From: Acinetobacter colistiniresistens
GTDB lineage: Bacteria > Pseudomonadota > Gammaproteobacteria > Pseudomonadales > Moraxellaceae
Direction: 5' to 3'
Assembly (NCBI RefSeq): GCF_000413935.1
Contig: NZ_KE340378.1
Coordinates: 278,627-342,626, forward strand
DNA length: 64,000 nucleotides
The notes below the pieces were generated by a model that had not been told where the DNA came from, did not search any database, and worked only from the letters and a program-made list of their open reading frames with translations. Position 1 is the stretch's first letter, and each line of letters opens with the position of its first letter. A program made the translations under genes and the position numbers. Below are positions 16,376-26,939 of this stretch, piece by piece.

Positions 16376-18199
16376 TTAGTAATCGAAGCTGAAGTGTTCA
16401 GGTGCAAGTGATGTCAAAGTACGAGAGGTTGATACCATAGATTCTGCATGACCTTGTGCACGTGGCAATAAACGGTCGAAGTAGAAATCGGCAACTTTGA
16501 TTTTTGCTTTATAGAATTCAGGGGTTTCGCTACCGTTACCCGCTTCTAATTTCTCAGAAGCCACCACTGCTTGTTGTGCCCAGAAGTAAGCCATCATCAC
16601 ATAGCCAGAGAACATCAAGAAATCAACCGAAGCTGAAGAAACGATGTCACGGTCTTTACGTGCAGCAAGCATGATACGAACGGTTAAAGTATTCCATTGT
16701 GCGCAAAGCTTGGTTAAGTCCCAAGCAAAACGGCGGAGATACTTGTTACGTGCGTGCGTTGCACAGAACTTCAAGATTTCAGCAGTGTAGTCACGAACCA
16801 CTTTACCTTTTGAACTGAGTAGAACTTTACGGCCAATTAAGTCGAGTGCCTGAATCCCCGTCGTGCCTTCATACAAAGTAGAGATACGTGCATCACGTGC
16901 AATTTGTTCCATACCCCATTCACGGATATAGCCATGCCCACCGTATACTTGCATACCGTGGTTGGCTGCTTCTAAGCCAAGCTCAGTCAAGAAGCCTTTT
17001 AAGATTGGGGTGTAGAAACCGAGTTTGTCATCATAAGCTTCATACGCTGCTTGATCGCCATTGACCAATGCATCTGTCATTTTGTCTGCAAGTTTTGCAG
17101 CATGATAGATCATTGAACGGCCACCTTCAGCAATTGCTTTTTGCGTCAATAACATACGACGAACGTCAGCATGGTGAATGATTGCATCACCGACACGCTC
17201 AGGTTCTTTCTTGCCAGAAAGGGCACGCATAGACATACGGTCTTTTGCATATGGTAGAGCACCTTGGAACGAAAGTTCAGCGTGTGCAATACCTTGAACT
17301 GCGGTACCGATGCGTGCAGTGTTCATAAAGGTAAACATCGCGTGTAAACCTTTGTTGATTTCACCGATCAGGTAACCTGTGGCATTGTCAAAGTTCAACA
17401 CGGCAGTTGCAGATGCCTTGATCCCCATCTTGTGCTCGATTGAACCACAAGAAACGGTATTGCGTTCACCGATGCCGCCATCCGCAGTCGGGATGAATTT
17501 AGGTACGATGAATAAAGAAATACCACGTGTACCAGCAGGCGCATCTGGAAGACGAGCCAATACGATGTGGATGATGTTCTCAGTTAAATCATGCTCACCT
17601 GCAGAGATGAAGATTTTCGTTCCTGAGATTTTATAAGTACCATCAGCCTCTGGTTCTGCTTTGGTTTTAACTTGGCCTAAGTCTGTACCACATTGCGGTT
17701 CAGTTAAGCACATTGTGCCTGACCAAGTCCCTTCAACCAGTTTAGGCATATAGGTATTTTTTTGCTCGTCTGTACCGAACTGCATGATGGTGTTCATACA
17801 GCCTGTGCTCAAACCCGGGTACATGGTGAATGACCAGTTCGCCGTTCCCATCATTTCAGATTTGATCAGGTTTAAAGACATTGGTAAGCCTTGGCCGCCA
17901 AATTCTTCTGGATAAGAAAGACCTTGCCAACCACCCATGACGAATTGGTCATACGCTTCTTTAAAGCCTTTTGGTGTGGTCACTTCGCCATTGTTAAAGG
18001 TACAGCCTTCTTCGTCGCCTGATTGATTCAGTGGTGAAAGTACGTTTTCGCAATAATCTGCTGCACCTTCAAGAATCATATCAACTGTTTCAGCATCCGC
18101 ATTTTGACCACTTGTCAAAGTTTGATAATGTGCTGGATAATCTAACATTTCGTTCATTAAGAAACGAATATCACGGAGCGGGGCTTTATAAGCTGGCAT
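16376..18199 (-). CDS. Acyl-CoA dehydrogenase with C-terminal extension
   Basis: 607 residues, about 200 longer than classical acyl-CoA dehydrogenases. The FAD/substrate region shows MCLTEPQCGTDLGQVKT and GTKIFISAGEHD; the C-terminal catalytic-domain motifs are QVYGGHGYIREWGMEQIARD and ISTLYEGTTGIQALDLIGRK. The extra C-terminal domain (about 470-600) is that of the long family that includes methylthiopropanoyl-CoA dehydrogenase DmdC. The true substrate is unknown; fatty or short branched acyl-CoA is plausible. It is monocistronic and uses FAD in the cytoplasm. Confidence 0.92.
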   Translation of the reverse strand: MPAYKAPLRDIRFLMNEMLDYPAHYQTLTSGQNADAETVDMILEGAADYCENVLSPLNQSGDEEGCTFNNGEVTTPKGFKEAYDQFVMGGWQGLSYPEEFGGQGLPMSLNLIKSEMMGTANWSFTMYPGLSTGCMNTIMQFGTDEQKNTYMPKLVEGTWSGTMCLTEPQCGTDLGQVKTKAEPEADGTYKISGTKIFISAGEHDLTENIIHIVLARLPDAPAGTRGISLFIVPKFIPTADGGIGERNTVSCGSIEHKMGIKASATAVLNFDNATGYLIGEINKGLHAMFTFMNTARIGTAVQGIAHAELSFQGALPYAKDRMSMRALSGKKEPERVGDAIIHHADVRRMLLTQKAIAEGGRSMIYHAAKLADKMTDALVNGDQAAYEAYDDKLGFYTPILKGFLTELGLEAANHGMQVYGGHGYIREWGMEQIARDARISTLYEGTTGIQALDLIGRKVLLSSKGKVVRDYTAEILKFCATHARNKYLRRFAWDLTKLCAQWNTLTVRIMLAARKDRDIVSSASVDFLMFSGYVMMAYFWAQQAVVASEKLEAGNGSETPEFYKAKIKVADFYFDRLLPRAQGHAESMVSTSRTLTSLAPEHFSFDY

Positions 18200-18438
18200 A
18201 ATCTTAATCCTGTATTTGAATCATTTTGGATTATCTGTTTCGATACTTTGATTATTCACAATGGCGATAAAAATACATTGATAATCACTAGGGAAAAGAA
18301 TGTCAGAAAAGCGAATTTCCTTGAAGATAAGTTCTTAGAAAAACCACATTTCTGTTGGTGTTAAAACTGAAATGAAATGTGAAAATTACTCAATTTTAGA
18401 ATTGAAAATATAATGATATAAAGGTGTTTGGTAAAGCT

Positions 18439-20745
18439 ATGCGTCTAAAATATTTAACTTTATGTTTAATGGGGCTGAGTCTCTCAGCATGTTCTCAGCA
18501 TGTCATTAAAACCAATACAGCTTCGGCAGGTCTGGAACAAAAGGCCATCAATAGCATCAATGCGATGTATGAATATCCAAGTTATGATTATCGTGGAAAA
18601 TTTAAAATCCAGGTAGAGCCTGATCAGACTAAAAGTAAGGCAAAAGGAGACAATGCAGCTTTAGATGCAGCAGTGAAGCAAAAAATAGATCAATATTTAC
18701 GGGATCAGAAGGTCAATTTAAACAATCAGCAGAAACAGGCGTTGTATCTGGCGTTGGCACAAGAGCAAAAAGGTTATGGCCGATCTAAAGCTGATAAATT
18801 TACCGAAATCATGGCCAATGTGCTGAATGATATGCAGTTTGAATATGATGGTTCAGTCCATTATCGTCAGAAAGTTGGATCCTTTAATTTAACCGCACGT
18901 TATGAAAAGCCGACCTTGTTAGTTCAGGCGAAAGTACCGATGGTGCTTGATTTGAACAATTATAAGTTTTACATCAACTACTTTGCTTTGATGCCATATT
19001 TGGTCAATAAAGAAAATCAAAATAATCTTGCCTATTTGGATTTTTCTAAATACCAGCATTTGTTCAAGCAAGTGGATTACAAAAAATTTGCTGAATACGT
19101 GAAAGCTTCCAGTGCCGTGTATTATCGCCTTGCAGATCCACATAATATTCAGGCTTTATCGGTCTCTTCTGCTGATCAGGCTGCAGGAGTCGTAGAGAAA
19201 ATCCGCTTAAAAAGTTCGATTGAAGAACTGATTTTACAAGCGAACTTGTATAGTAAAGTCAATGAAAAATACTTTATGCAAAGTGTTCTCAATATCAAAG
19301 AAGAGAACCTGGAAAAGTTAATTACCAGTGAGGTGGATGCTGCGAGCCCGTCTAAATCAGCAAAAACAGCTTCATTATTGGATAAGAAAGACTCAGCTAA
19401 TGATGCCAGTGTCGTGAGTCAGGAACTCTATCGTCTGGTGAATCAGCATTTTGGTGTTGAGGATACCGAAGAGGATACGGTTGATGGGAGTACAGATGCG
19501 GCGGAAGATGCAACACAAGCAGCGCAGGTGACTGATGCTGAGGCTTCAGTTGCAATGGCGGATGATGAGGAAGTGGGTTTAAGCAAAGAGCAATGTACAG
19601 CCTTGCAAAGCGTAACAAAAGCGACCTATGGCGATGCACAGTATTGCCAAAGTGTGTATGACATTGATGTCTTTGGTGAGCAGAAAGCAGAATCAGGTTT
19701 CTTGAACTATATTGCCAAACTACAAACGGTAGAAAAACAGTTTGCTGCATATGATCAAAATCAATTTATTGATGATCAGGCATTTAAAGCACTTTGGATC
19801 AAACATCAGGCGGATATCGCCAAAGCTTTACCACCTGTTGAGCAGCGTAATCCATTTATCATGGATGTCGGTCTGGATGCTCAAGGTCGTGCGGTTAAAT
19901 TAGACTATGATTTAAACTATGGCTTATCTGAGTTGAAGTCACGTTTTAGTGTCAAAGCCGATATGTTGATTTCAAATTATGGCAAAGCGACACCAATTGA
20001 TCAGGCGCAATTGAAACGTGCCAAGACTTGGGCAGAAACAAGCAAGGGATCAATGCTGGAACAAGCAGTGAACAGCTTCTCTGAGAAATTAGGTCAGACG
20101 GGTGTTCAAGAGCGTTCAGCAGAACCCTATACCTTGTCTTTAGATGATCAGCTCAAAGTGATTGCTGAGCAACGTTATGATGCAACGCATGCCTATGAAC
20201 CAACCTATAAAGCTGTATTCATTGCGAAATTAACAGAAAGCACACCACAACTTGTACAGCGTTATTCAAGCCAAGAGCTGCAAGAAATTGCCAGCGTATA
20301 CGCGTATTGGTATGCCAATGATGAGGTTTATAATCCAGAAGGTAAGGCCCTGCAAAATATAGAGGCTTTACAGAAGAAGCATCATCTTGAAAATGAAGAC
20401 CAGTTCGATGACAAATTAGGTCAAGCGGTGAATCGTATTGTACTGGATGCGATGCGTGGCGATAAGGACCGTCAGGCGTGGAAAAAACTTCAGTCGCAAT
20501 ATAAACAGCCACAACAGTTATTTGCTAAGCAATATCAAATCCAGTTTGAACAAGAGAATGGCGCTTCAAGTGAGGAAAAAGTCTTGCTTGGACAAACGGC
20601 AAATATCTTAGGGCAAGTGTATGTGGATGCACGTAAGAATAAACTGTCTGAAAAATCAATTCAGTCTTTAAAAATCGAACATAACGAATTTATTGATTAT
20701 GAGATTTTTAAAGAGGTGTATCAGAAGATGCTGACCGTTAAATAA
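18439..20745 (+). CDS. Large lipoprotein of unknown function
   Basis: 768 residues from ATG at 18439 (a GTG at 18424 would add five codons). The signal MRLKYLTLCLMGLSLSACSQ has lipobox S-L-S-A-C. The mature protein is rich in Gln, Lys and Asp and mostly helical-looking. Near residues 345-385 is a highly acidic linker (EEDTVDGSTDAAEDATQAAQ and ASVAMADDEE) that splits it into two halves. Cysteines CTALQSV and QYCQSV follow the linker. I do not recognise a family; the size suggests an envelope scaffold or assembly factor. It has its own terminator and no operon partner. Confidence 0.75.
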   Translation: MRLKYLTLCLMGLSLSACSQHVIKTNTASAGLEQKAINSINAMYEYPSYDYRGKFKIQVEPDQTKSKAKGDNAALDAAVKQKIDQYLRDQKVNLNNQQKQALYLALAQEQKGYGRSKADKFTEIMANVLNDMQFEYDGSVHYRQKVGSFNLTARYEKPTLLVQAKVPMVLDLNNYKFYINYFALMPYLVNKENQNNLAYLDFSKYQHLFKQVDYKKFAEYVKASSAVYYRLADPHNIQALSVSSADQAAGVVEKIRLKSSIEELILQANLYSKVNEKYFMQSVLNIKEENLEKLITSEVDAASPSKSAKTASLLDKKDSANDASVVSQELYRLVNQHFGVEDTEEDTVDGSTDAAEDATQAAQVTDAEASVAMADDEEVGLSKEQCTALQSVTKATYGDAQYCQSVYDIDVFGEQKAESGFLNYIAKLQTVEKQFAAYDQNQFIDDQAFKALWIKHQADIAKALPPVEQRNPFIMDVGLDAQGRAVKLDYDLNYGLSELKSRFSVKADMLISNYGKATPIDQAQLKRAKTWAETSKGSMLEQAVNSFSEKLGQTGVQERSAEPYTLSLDDQLKVIAEQRYDATHAYEPTYKAVFIAKLTESTPQLVQRYSSQELQEIASVYAYWYANDEVYNPEGKALQNIEALQKKHHLENEDQFDDKLGQAVNRIVLDAMRGDKDRQAWKKLQSQYKQPQQLFAKQYQIQFEQENGASSEEKVLLGQTANILGQVYVDARKNKLSEKSIQSLKIEHNEFIDYEIFKEVYQKMLTVK

Positions 20746-20760
20746 TTTCCTTATCTTCTA

Positions 20761-20790
20761 TAAAAAACCTGCAAAGTGCAGGTTTTTTTT
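20761..20790. terminator. Bidirectional rho-independent terminator
   Basis: AACCTGCA (20766-20773) and TGCAGGTT (20777-20784) with a 3-base loop, flanked by A's on the left and eight T's on the right. It ends the large lipoprotein gene and, on the other strand, aroE. Confidence 0.92.
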
Positions 20791-20807
20791 ATTTTGTGTT
20801 TTGATGA

Positions 20808-21596
20808 TTATAAAAAGTCTTTTAGCTCTGGTTTTACCCCATTCCAGATCGAAAATGCTTCAATTGCTTGACCGACCAGCATCCCAAAACCATCAGTAGA
20901 GGGAACTTGACGTTGTTTGGCCTGATCTAGAAAGCTTGAGGGTTTGCCATAGGCCATTTCATAAGCATGATGAAATACTAAATTTTCAGGGAGCTGAAGC
21001 GGATCACCAGTTAGGCTGGCAGAGGTTGCATTAATGACAAAATCAAACTCGCCAGTTAACTGATCTAAGCCAATCGCTTTAAGCTGAGTTTGTGGGACAG
21101 CATCTTTCAAATCTTTAACGAGTTGTTCAGCGCGGGCGAGGGTACGGTTGGCAATCACAATCTGTTTTGCACCTGCCTGCACCAAAGGGTAGATAACGCC
21201 ACGGGTCGCACCACCTGCACCTAAAATTAAAATACGACTCGCTTTAAGTTCCCAACTTAAAGCCTGAATTGCAGCAACCAGCCCCTGACCATCGGTATTA
21301 TCGCCGTATAGTTTGCCATCTTGCATCCATAAGGTATTGACTGCTTTGGCAATCTTGGCGCGTTCGGTCAGCTGATCGCAGAGCGCAAAGGCTTGTTCTT
21401 TAAACGGTACAGTGACATTCATGCCGACGCCATTCTGGGCAAAGAAATCTTTGGCAGCATTTTCAAAATCATCTAAGGGTGCAAGAATTTTTGTATAGTG
21501 AAGATCGACCCCAGTTTTTGCTGCGAATGCATGATGGAGTTCAGGTGAGCGGGATTGTTCAATCGGATTTCCAATTACAGCAAATTGTTTGGTCAT
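20808..21596 (-). CDS. aroE: Shikimate dehydrogenase (NADP+)
   Basis: 262 residues from ATG at 21596 (MTKQFAVIGNPIEQSRSPEL). The frame is open to 21695, but that extension contains the hemF terminator, so it is not used. Shikimate-binding SRS is in the N-terminus, the catalytic Lys is in NVTVPFKEQA, and the NADP loop is GAGGATRGV followed by ANRTLARAEQL. It reduces 3-dehydroshikimate in aromatic amino acid synthesis. It lies directly downstream of hemF on the same strand, an arrangement seen elsewhere in gammaproteobacteria. Confidence 0.96.
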   Translation of the reverse strand: MTKQFAVIGNPIEQSRSPELHHAFAAKTGVDLHYTKILAPLDDFENAAKDFFAQNGVGMNVTVPFKEQAFALCDQLTERAKIAKAVNTLWMQDGKLYGDNTDGQGLVAAIQALSWELKASRILILGAGGATRGVIYPLVQAGAKQIVIANRTLARAEQLVKDLKDAVPQTQLKAIGLDQLTGEFDFVINATSASLTGDPLQLPENLVFHHAYEMAYGKPSSFLDQAKQRQVPSTDGFGMLVGQAIEAFSIWNGVKPELKDFL

Positions 21597-21683
21597 AGTT
21601 TTACTCAAGACTTTTAAATGATCTGATTGTTCATAAACATCGGGACGTTTAAGTGTCGCTAAATATACGACAATCTCTAAGGA

Positions 21684-21711
21684 TAAAAAAAGCACCTGAT
21701 ACAGGTGCTTT
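21684..21711 (-). terminator. Rho-independent terminator after hemF
   Basis: AAGCACCTG (21690-21698) and CAGGTGCTT (21702-21710). On the minus strand the stem is followed by seven U's. It separates hemF from aroE, although readthrough is possible. Confidence 0.88.
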
Positions 21712-21724
21712 AGAATTTTGAACT

Positions 21725-22669
21725 TTATTGGCTTTTCAAACCCAACCAGTCTTGTGGCTTTAAATAATAATCGGTGAGACGCTTTTCTGCTGAGTCAGCA
21801 TCCCATTCCGGGCGATACGACCAACCTGCAAGATTAGGTAAGCTGACCAAGATCGATTCAATACGGCCGCCTGTTTGTAAGCCAAACAAAGTACCGCGGT
21901 CATAAACCAAGTTATATTCGACATAACGACCACGACGATACAGTTGGAACTCACGTTGTGCTTCGGTATACGGCTGCTCACGGTGCTTTTCAAAAATTGG
22001 CAAGATCGCTGCTAAATAACCATTACCCACGGCTTGAATGTATTTAAAGCAGGTTTCGAAATCCCATTGATTTAAATCATCAAAGAATAGACCACCCACG
22101 CCACGCTGTTCATCACGATGCTTTAGATAGAAATAGTCATCACACCATTGCTTATGTTCCGCATAAACCGTGTCACCAAAGGGCTGACATAAGTCATATG
22201 CGGTTTGATGCCAGTTGAGAACGTCTTGTTCATCGGGATAGAAAGGGGTTAAATCAAAACCACCACCAAACCACCACACAGGATCCTGACCTTCAGGTTC
22301 GGCGATAAATAAGCGAACATTGGCATGAGAAGTTGGGATATTTGGATTTTTCGGGTGAATGACTAACGATACACCTAAGGCTTGTGCTTTCGCACCTGCG
22401 ATTTGTGGATGACGTTCTGTTGCAGAAGCGGGCAGTTTACTGATGTTGATGTGGGAAAACATCACCCCACCTTTTTCAATCACTTCACCATTTTGCAAAA
22501 CACGAGAGCGGCCACCGCCACCTTCGGTTCGTTGCCAATCATCAATGATAAACTCAGCGGTGCCACCACCTGCACGTTCCTGTTGCTCTAGTCCTGCACA
22601 AATCCGTGCCTGTAGATCGAGTAAAAACTCACGAACACGTTGAATATCAGCTGAAGTTGGATGCTGCAT
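21725..22669 (-). CDS. hemF: Coproporphyrinogen III oxidase, oxygen-dependent
   Basis: 314 residues, the usual length. The family signatures are present: [58 protein letters not shown] and [20 protein letters not shown]. It converts coproporphyrinogen III to protoporphyrinogen IX with O2 in heme synthesis and fits an aerobic lifestyle. It has its own terminator and probably its own promoter in the 22670-22730 gap. Confidence 0.97.
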   Translation of the reverse strand: MQHPTSADIQRVREFLLDLQARICAGLEQQERAGGGTAEFIIDDWQRTEGGGGRSRVLQNGEVIEKGGVMFSHINISKLPASATERHPQIAGAKAQALGVSLVIHPKNPNIPTSHANVRLFIAEPEGQDPVWWFGGGFDLTPFYPDEQDVLNWHQTAYDLCQPFGDTVYAEHKQWCDDYFYLKHRDEQRGVGGLFFDDLNQWDFETCFKYIQAVGNGYLAAILPIFEKHREQPYTEAQREFQLYRRGRYVEYNLVYDRGTLFGLQTGGRIESILVSLPNLAGWSYRPEWDADSAEKRLTDYYLKPQDWLGLKSQ

Positions 22670-22724
22670 GATGATCCTTTTAAAGTGATCTAGGAATTAT
22701 TGATATCAAAACATAAAATCCATA

Positions 22725-22770
22725 AAAAAAGTAAGGGATTTTTGTTTTCTACAATAAAAATCCCTTAACC
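22725..22770 (-). terminator. Probable rho-independent terminator of ribA
   Basis: An 11-bp inverted repeat (AAGGGATTTTT near 22734, AAAAATCCCTT near 22755) is followed on the minus strand by ACTTTTTTT. It lies just beyond the ribA stop. Confidence 0.7.
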
Positions 22771-22800
22771 GACTTATTTTTAAACGTTTTGTAAAGTGAA

Positions 22801-23403
22801 TCAGAAGTCATCTTTTTTATAGAGATGATCCATGCGCTCGCGTTTAGTTTTTAAATATTGTTCATTGAACGGATTCCGACCCACAGTCAGCGGTACCCGT
22901 TCAACCACATTAATGCCGAGATCGGTCAACGCCTTCAGTTTGAGCGGATTATTGGTGACCAGTTTCACTTCTTTCACTTGAAGATGATCGAGCATAATAC
23001 TGCACATATCATAGCGACGCGCATCAGCAGGTAGATTCAATAACAAGTTCGCATCAACGGTATCGTGACCTTGATCTTGCAAGGCATAGGCACGGATTTT
23101 ATTGGTTAAGCCAATGCCACGACCTTCCTGACGTAAATATAAAATCACGCCTTGACCTGCGTCATTAATCAAACGTTGAGTCGCCTGTAATTGTGGTCCG
23201 CAATCGCATTTAAGCGAAGCAAAAGCATCACCCGTCAAACATTCGGAGTGGATACGCACCAGTACGGGCTTATCTGGAGCAGTTTCTAAACCTTTAGAAA
23301 GCGCCACATGTTCTTCACCCGTTTCAGGGTCTTGAAACACGGAAATATTGAAGTCACCAAAAGCGGTTGGTAGCTTTGATGTTGCAATAAATTCAATCGG
23401 CAC
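22801..23403 (-). CDS. ribA: GTP cyclohydrolase II
   Basis: 200 residues from GTG at 23403 ([20 protein letters not shown]). The frame is open to 23487, but those 28 codons do not resemble the family, whose members are about 200 long. Zinc ligands lie in [18 protein letters not shown]; the GTP-site motif is [20 protein letters not shown]. It opens GTP to start riboflavin synthesis, in the cytoplasm. It is monocistronic here. Confidence 0.95.
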   Translation of the reverse strand: MPIEFIATSKLPTAFGDFNISVFQDPETGEEHVALSKGLETAPDKPVLVRIHSECLTGDAFASLKCDCGPQLQATQRLINDAGQGVILYLRQEGRGIGLTNKIRAYALQDQGHDTVDANLLLNLPADARRYDMCSIMLDHLQVKEVKLVTNNPLKLKALTDLGINVVERVPLTVGRNPFNEQYLKTKRERMDHLYKKDDF

Positions 23404-23707
23404 AGAGAACTCACTATGATAATAAAAACAGTCTGAGTATAGCTTAATGTGTGAAGATTGCGTGAATTGGAATTTCTGATTTTTCACATAAGTTTTTCTT
23501 TTTCATATAAAGCACACAATAATGGTTGATAAACAGTGACATAATTCAGGATAATCTGCGAGCCAGTCATTAAGATTGACATGCAAATGTTCAGCACTGC
23601 GTCATTTGCACATGTGGCTGATTGAAGGTAGATCATATTTAATTGTATGATTGCCCCCATTTAACCCAGCTTCGGATTTGCCAGGCTTAAAAAGGCTTTG
23701 CCACATT

Positions 23708-25603
23708 ATGTTGTATACCGAAATTCCAACTCAACGTCCTGTTACGCCATTGTTAGATGGAATTGACCATCCACAACAATTACGTCAGCTCGAACAAAGC
23801 CAACTTGAACAGGTGGCGGATGAGTTACGTCAATATATTTTGTATGCAGCAGGACAAAGCGGTGGACACTTTGGTGCAAATTTAGGGGTAATCGAACTGA
23901 CGGTTGCCTTGCATTATTGTTTTAACACGCCTGATGATCGTTTGGTGTGGGATGTAGGCCATCAAGCTTACCCGCATAAAGTGCTGACAGGTCGCCGTGA
24001 ACGTATTACCACCATTCGCAGCAAGGATGGCTTAGCCGCATTCCCTGCGCGTGATGAATCTGAATTTGATACTTTTGGTGTCGGTCACTCATCGACAGCC
24101 ATCTCAGCCGGTCTCGGCATGGCATTGGCGCGTCGTTATCAAAAAGATCCATGTGATGTGGTGGCGATTGTAGGTGATGGTGCAATGACTGCGGGGATGG
24201 CCTTTGAAGCCATGAATGATGCGGTTGCACATGATGCTGACTTAATCGTAGTTTTAAATGACAATGATATGTCCATTTCTTGTAGTACCGGTGGTTTTGC
24301 CAAGCATTTGGCGGCGATTTGGGAAACAGGTCAATTGGTCAATGTGAATGAACAGGGTGAAGCCTATGTTCAGCCACATCCAAAGTGGACCTATAATTCG
24401 CGCTTACATCAATCTGCGACCGATGCCGCTGATAATTTATTTAAAGCAATTGGTTTTGATTATTTTGGTCCATTTGACGGGCATGATGTAGAACAGCTTG
24501 CACAAGTCTTTCATGCACTCAAAAAACGTAAAGGCCCTCGCTTAGTCCATATTTATACAAAAAAAGGCAAAGGTTTTGCGCCTGCGGAAGCAGATCCGAT
24601 TACCTATCATGCGATTACTAAAATTGCGCCGACAGCTGCTGCGCCAGTAAAAAAATCGCCGCCTAAATATTCAGATGTATTCGGACAATGGCTATGCGAT
24701 GAAGCAGCGCAAGATGAACGCTTACTCGCAATTACGCCTGCGATGTGCGAAGGTTCGGGCATGGTTAAATTTGCACAGCAATACCCTGAGCGTTTCTTTG
24801 ATGTGGCCATTGCCGAGCAACATGCGGTGACTTTGGCAGCAGGTATGGCTTGTGAAGGTCTAAAACCTGTGGTTGCGATTTATTCGACCTTCTTGCAGCG
24901 TGGTTATGATCAATTAATCCATGATGTTGCCTTGCAGAATCTAGATGTTACTTTTGGTATTGATCGTGCAGGTTTGGTGGGTGAAGATGGCCCAACTCAT
25001 GCGGGTGCGTATGACTATGCCTACATGAGAACCGTGCCAAACATGGTTATTATGGCGCCTAAAGACGAAAATGAATGTCGTCAAATGCTGCATACCGCGT
25101 ATCTGTATAAAGGTCCAACTGCGGTACGTTATCCGCGTGGTGCAGGTACGGGTGTTGAAATTCAACAGCAGATGACTGCTTTAGACATTGGTAAAGCTGA
25201 AATCGTGGCTGAATTCAATCCAGATGCTGAACAACAGATTAGTGTCCTTGCCTTTGGTAGCCGTGTTGCAGCGTCTATTGATGCTGCTGAACAGTTTGCT
25301 CATAAGCATGCGATTGGTGTGCGTGTGGTAAATATGCGTTTTGTGAAACCACTAGACGAGCAAATTATTCGTGATCTTGCTGAAAGTACCCAATTGTTTG
25401 TGACGGTTGAAGAGCATGCGGTGATGGCAGGTGCGGGCAGTGCGGTGAATGAATTTCTGGCACAAGCACGTATTCTTAAGCCGATTTTGAACCTGGGTTT
25501 ACCAGATAGCTTCTTACATCAAGCGACGCATCAACAAATGTTGCATGATTGTGGCTTAGATGGACAAGGAATTTTGGCTTCAATTGAACACGCTTGGTTT
25601 TAA
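23708..25603 (+). CDS. dxs: 1-deoxy-D-xylulose-5-phosphate synthase
   Basis: 631 residues from the ATG at 23708 ([20 protein letters not shown]); an in-frame TTG at 23651 is less likely. The thiamine-diphosphate motif is [17 protein letters not shown] with NDNDMSIS. The transketolase pyrimidine domain has [20 protein letters not shown] and [18 protein letters not shown]. It condenses pyruvate and glyceraldehyde 3-phosphate in the first step of the non-mevalonate isoprenoid pathway and also feeds thiamine and pyridoxal synthesis. A GCGAAAA/TTTTCGC hairpin at 25623-25640 may end its transcript. Confidence 0.97.
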   Translation: MLYTEIPTQRPVTPLLDGIDHPQQLRQLEQSQLEQVADELRQYILYAAGQSGGHFGANLGVIELTVALHYCFNTPDDRLVWDVGHQAYPHKVLTGRRERITTIRSKDGLAAFPARDESEFDTFGVGHSSTAISAGLGMALARRYQKDPCDVVAIVGDGAMTAGMAFEAMNDAVAHDADLIVVLNDNDMSISCSTGGFAKHLAAIWETGQLVNVNEQGEAYVQPHPKWTYNSRLHQSATDAADNLFKAIGFDYFGPFDGHDVEQLAQVFHALKKRKGPRLVHIYTKKGKGFAPAEADPITYHAITKIAPTAAAPVKKSPPKYSDVFGQWLCDEAAQDERLLAITPAMCEGSGMVKFAQQYPERFFDVAIAEQHAVTLAAGMACEGLKPVVAIYSTFLQRGYDQLIHDVALQNLDVTFGIDRAGLVGEDGPTHAGAYDYAYMRTVPNMVIMAPKDENECRQMLHTAYLYKGPTAVRYPRGAGTGVEIQQQMTALDIGKAEIVAEFNPDAEQQISVLAFGSRVAASIDAAEQFAHKHAIGVRVVNMRFVKPLDEQIIRDLAESTQLFVTVEEHAVMAGAGSAVNEFLAQARILKPILNLGLPDSFLHQATHQQMLHDCGLDGQGILASIEHAWF

Positions 25604-25669
25604 TTTATAAGTTCATGTAAAAGCGAAAATAATTTTTCGCAACATTTTTCCCCTAAAAGCGCTTATATT

Positions 25670-25678
25670 TGCTAGAAT
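25670..25678 (+). promoter_or_regulatory. Possible extended -10 promoter of suhB inside an inverted repeat
   Basis: TGCTAGAAT is an extended -10 element 59 bases before suhB. It lies within the 8-bp inverted repeat AAAAGCGC / GCGCTTTT (about 25655-25691). No good -35 is visible. Confidence 0.3.
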
Positions 25679-25736
25679 ATACGCGCTTTTATGCATTATT
25701 CTTTGTCAAAATCTTCAAATTTGTAGTGGGTGTTCA

Positions 25737-26567
25737 ATGGAACCTATGGTGGTTATGGCTGCGCGTGCGGCTCAAACAGTTGGTCAAGAGCTTTTAAAGG
25801 CACATCAGAATCGTCATAAACTCGATTTACAAGTTGAAGAAAAAGGCATTGATGGTCCAGTAACACGTGTTGATCGTTACTTGGAAGAATTGACAATTGA
25901 AACGCTTCGTAAAAGTTATAAAAACCACAGCTTCCTTGGTGAAGAGTTTGGTATGCAAGAAGGTAAAGGTCACGATGCAGATTGGTGCTGGGTGATTGAT
26001 CCTTTAGATGGTACGCAAAACTTTATCAACGGCTTTCCGCATTTCTGTATTTCGATTGCTGTACAACATAAAGGTGTGACTCAACACGGTGTGATCTATG
26101 ATCCAGTTCGTGATGAATTATTCTCTGCAAGCCGCGGTCGCGGTGCAGTCATGAATCAACGCCGTATTCGTGTCAATGTAAAAGAAAACTTGGAAAATAC
26201 TTTCCTTGCTGTCGGTCATCCGTATCGTGCAAAGCGCAATGGTGAAGTCGTTTCTTATGCAGAACAGCATTTCGCTTCATTATTGGCTGTGACTAAAGCG
26301 GGTGCGCAAATCCGTCGTGGCGGTTCGGCTGCACTTGATTTGGCTTATGTGGCTGCAGGTCGTTTTGATGGTTTCTTTGAATTAGGCTTAAAACCGTGGG
26401 ATATCGCTGCGGGTGAGTTAATTGTAAAAGAAGCAGGCGGTGTTGTGGTTGATGCGCGTGGTGGTAGTGAATCATTTGACAATGGTCAAGTGCTTGCATG
26501 CTCGCTTAAAATGTTAAAACCATTAATGCAAGCCGTTGTCCCAGCTTGGGGTGATGCTGCAAAATAA
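25737..26567 (+). CDS. suhB: Inositol monophosphatase family protein SuhB
   Basis: 276 residues, starting MEPMVVMAARAAQTVGQELL. Metal-binding motifs are intact: GEEFG near 75, WVIDPLDGTQNFINGFPHF near 90-110, and KPWDIAAGELIVKEAGG near 220. The family hydrolyses inositol monophosphate; bacterial SuhB also binds RNA polymerase and Nus factors in ribosomal RNA antitermination, so that role is plausible here. A strong terminator follows. Confidence 0.94.
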   Translation: MEPMVVMAARAAQTVGQELLKAHQNRHKLDLQVEEKGIDGPVTRVDRYLEELTIETLRKSYKNHSFLGEEFGMQEGKGHDADWCWVIDPLDGTQNFINGFPHFCISIAVQHKGVTQHGVIYDPVRDELFSASRGRGAVMNQRRIRVNVKENLENTFLAVGHPYRAKRNGEVVSYAEQHFASLLAVTKAGAQIRRGGSAALDLAYVAAGRFDGFFELGLKPWDIAAGELIVKEAGGVVVDARGGSESFDNGQVLACSLKMLKPLMQAVVPAWGDAAK

Positions 26568-26580
26568 TTTGTAGATTTCT

Positions 26581-26611
26581 AAAAAAGCCCTCAAAATTTG
26601 AGGGCTTTTTT
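26581..26611 (+). terminator. Rho-independent terminator of suhB
   Basis: GCCCTCAAA (26587-26595) pairs with TTTGAGGGC (26597-26605) and is followed by six T's. The run of A's on the left would let it work in both directions. Confidence 0.93.
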
Positions 26612-26853
26612 GTTTTTGGAGAAATTTTTACAGATCCAGCGTGAACTTTTTTTGATATGAATGGTGATTAAAGTTCTGAAAATTATTTTAGAGCAATAAT
26701 AAGATCCGATGGGTTGGTCTTTGAGTTTTAACTTGCTGATATTTTGAATTAAACAGTTAAAAACCTGTTGAATAATAGGTGTACATTTATTGGTGTGATT
26801 AAAGTTGAAAGGCAAATAAAAATCTATCCCAATAGAAAAACCAACTAAAAAAC
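26612..26853. other. Intergenic region, no gene seen
   Basis: AT-rich sequence between the suhB terminator and the helicase promoter. A 74-codon minus-strand frame (26591-26815) overlaps the terminator and has no recognisable features; I do not call it. Confidence 0.5.
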
Positions 26854-26881
26854 GTGACTTTTAAAATTATTCTGCTATAAT
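26854..26881 (+). promoter_or_regulatory. Sigma-70 promoter of the DEAD-box helicase transcript
   Basis: GTGACT (26854-26859) and TATAAT (26876-26881) with 16-base spacing, the -10 being extended (TGCTATAAT). The predicted start near 26888 leaves a leader of about 270 bases before the helicase. Confidence 0.6.
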
Positions 26882-26939
26882 CCGCCAACGCACTTAAATT
26901 CCAGTTCATTACCTGAACATTCAGTTCTATTCATATTAG

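Noticed and set aside
21597..21695. Longer N-terminus for aroE
   Set aside because: The 33 extra codons cover the hemF terminator hairpin and do not resemble shikimate dehydrogenase.
23404..23487. Longer N-terminus for ribA
   Set aside because: The extra 28 codons are unlike GTP cyclohydrolase II; the GTG at 23403 gives the normal 200 residues.
23651..23707. TTG start for dxs
   Set aside because: The ATG at 23708 gives the expected DXS N-terminus and length.
26591..26815. 74-codon minus-strand ORF
   Set aside because: It overlaps the suhB terminator, is AT-rich noise in composition, and has no ribosome binding site or recognisable protein features.
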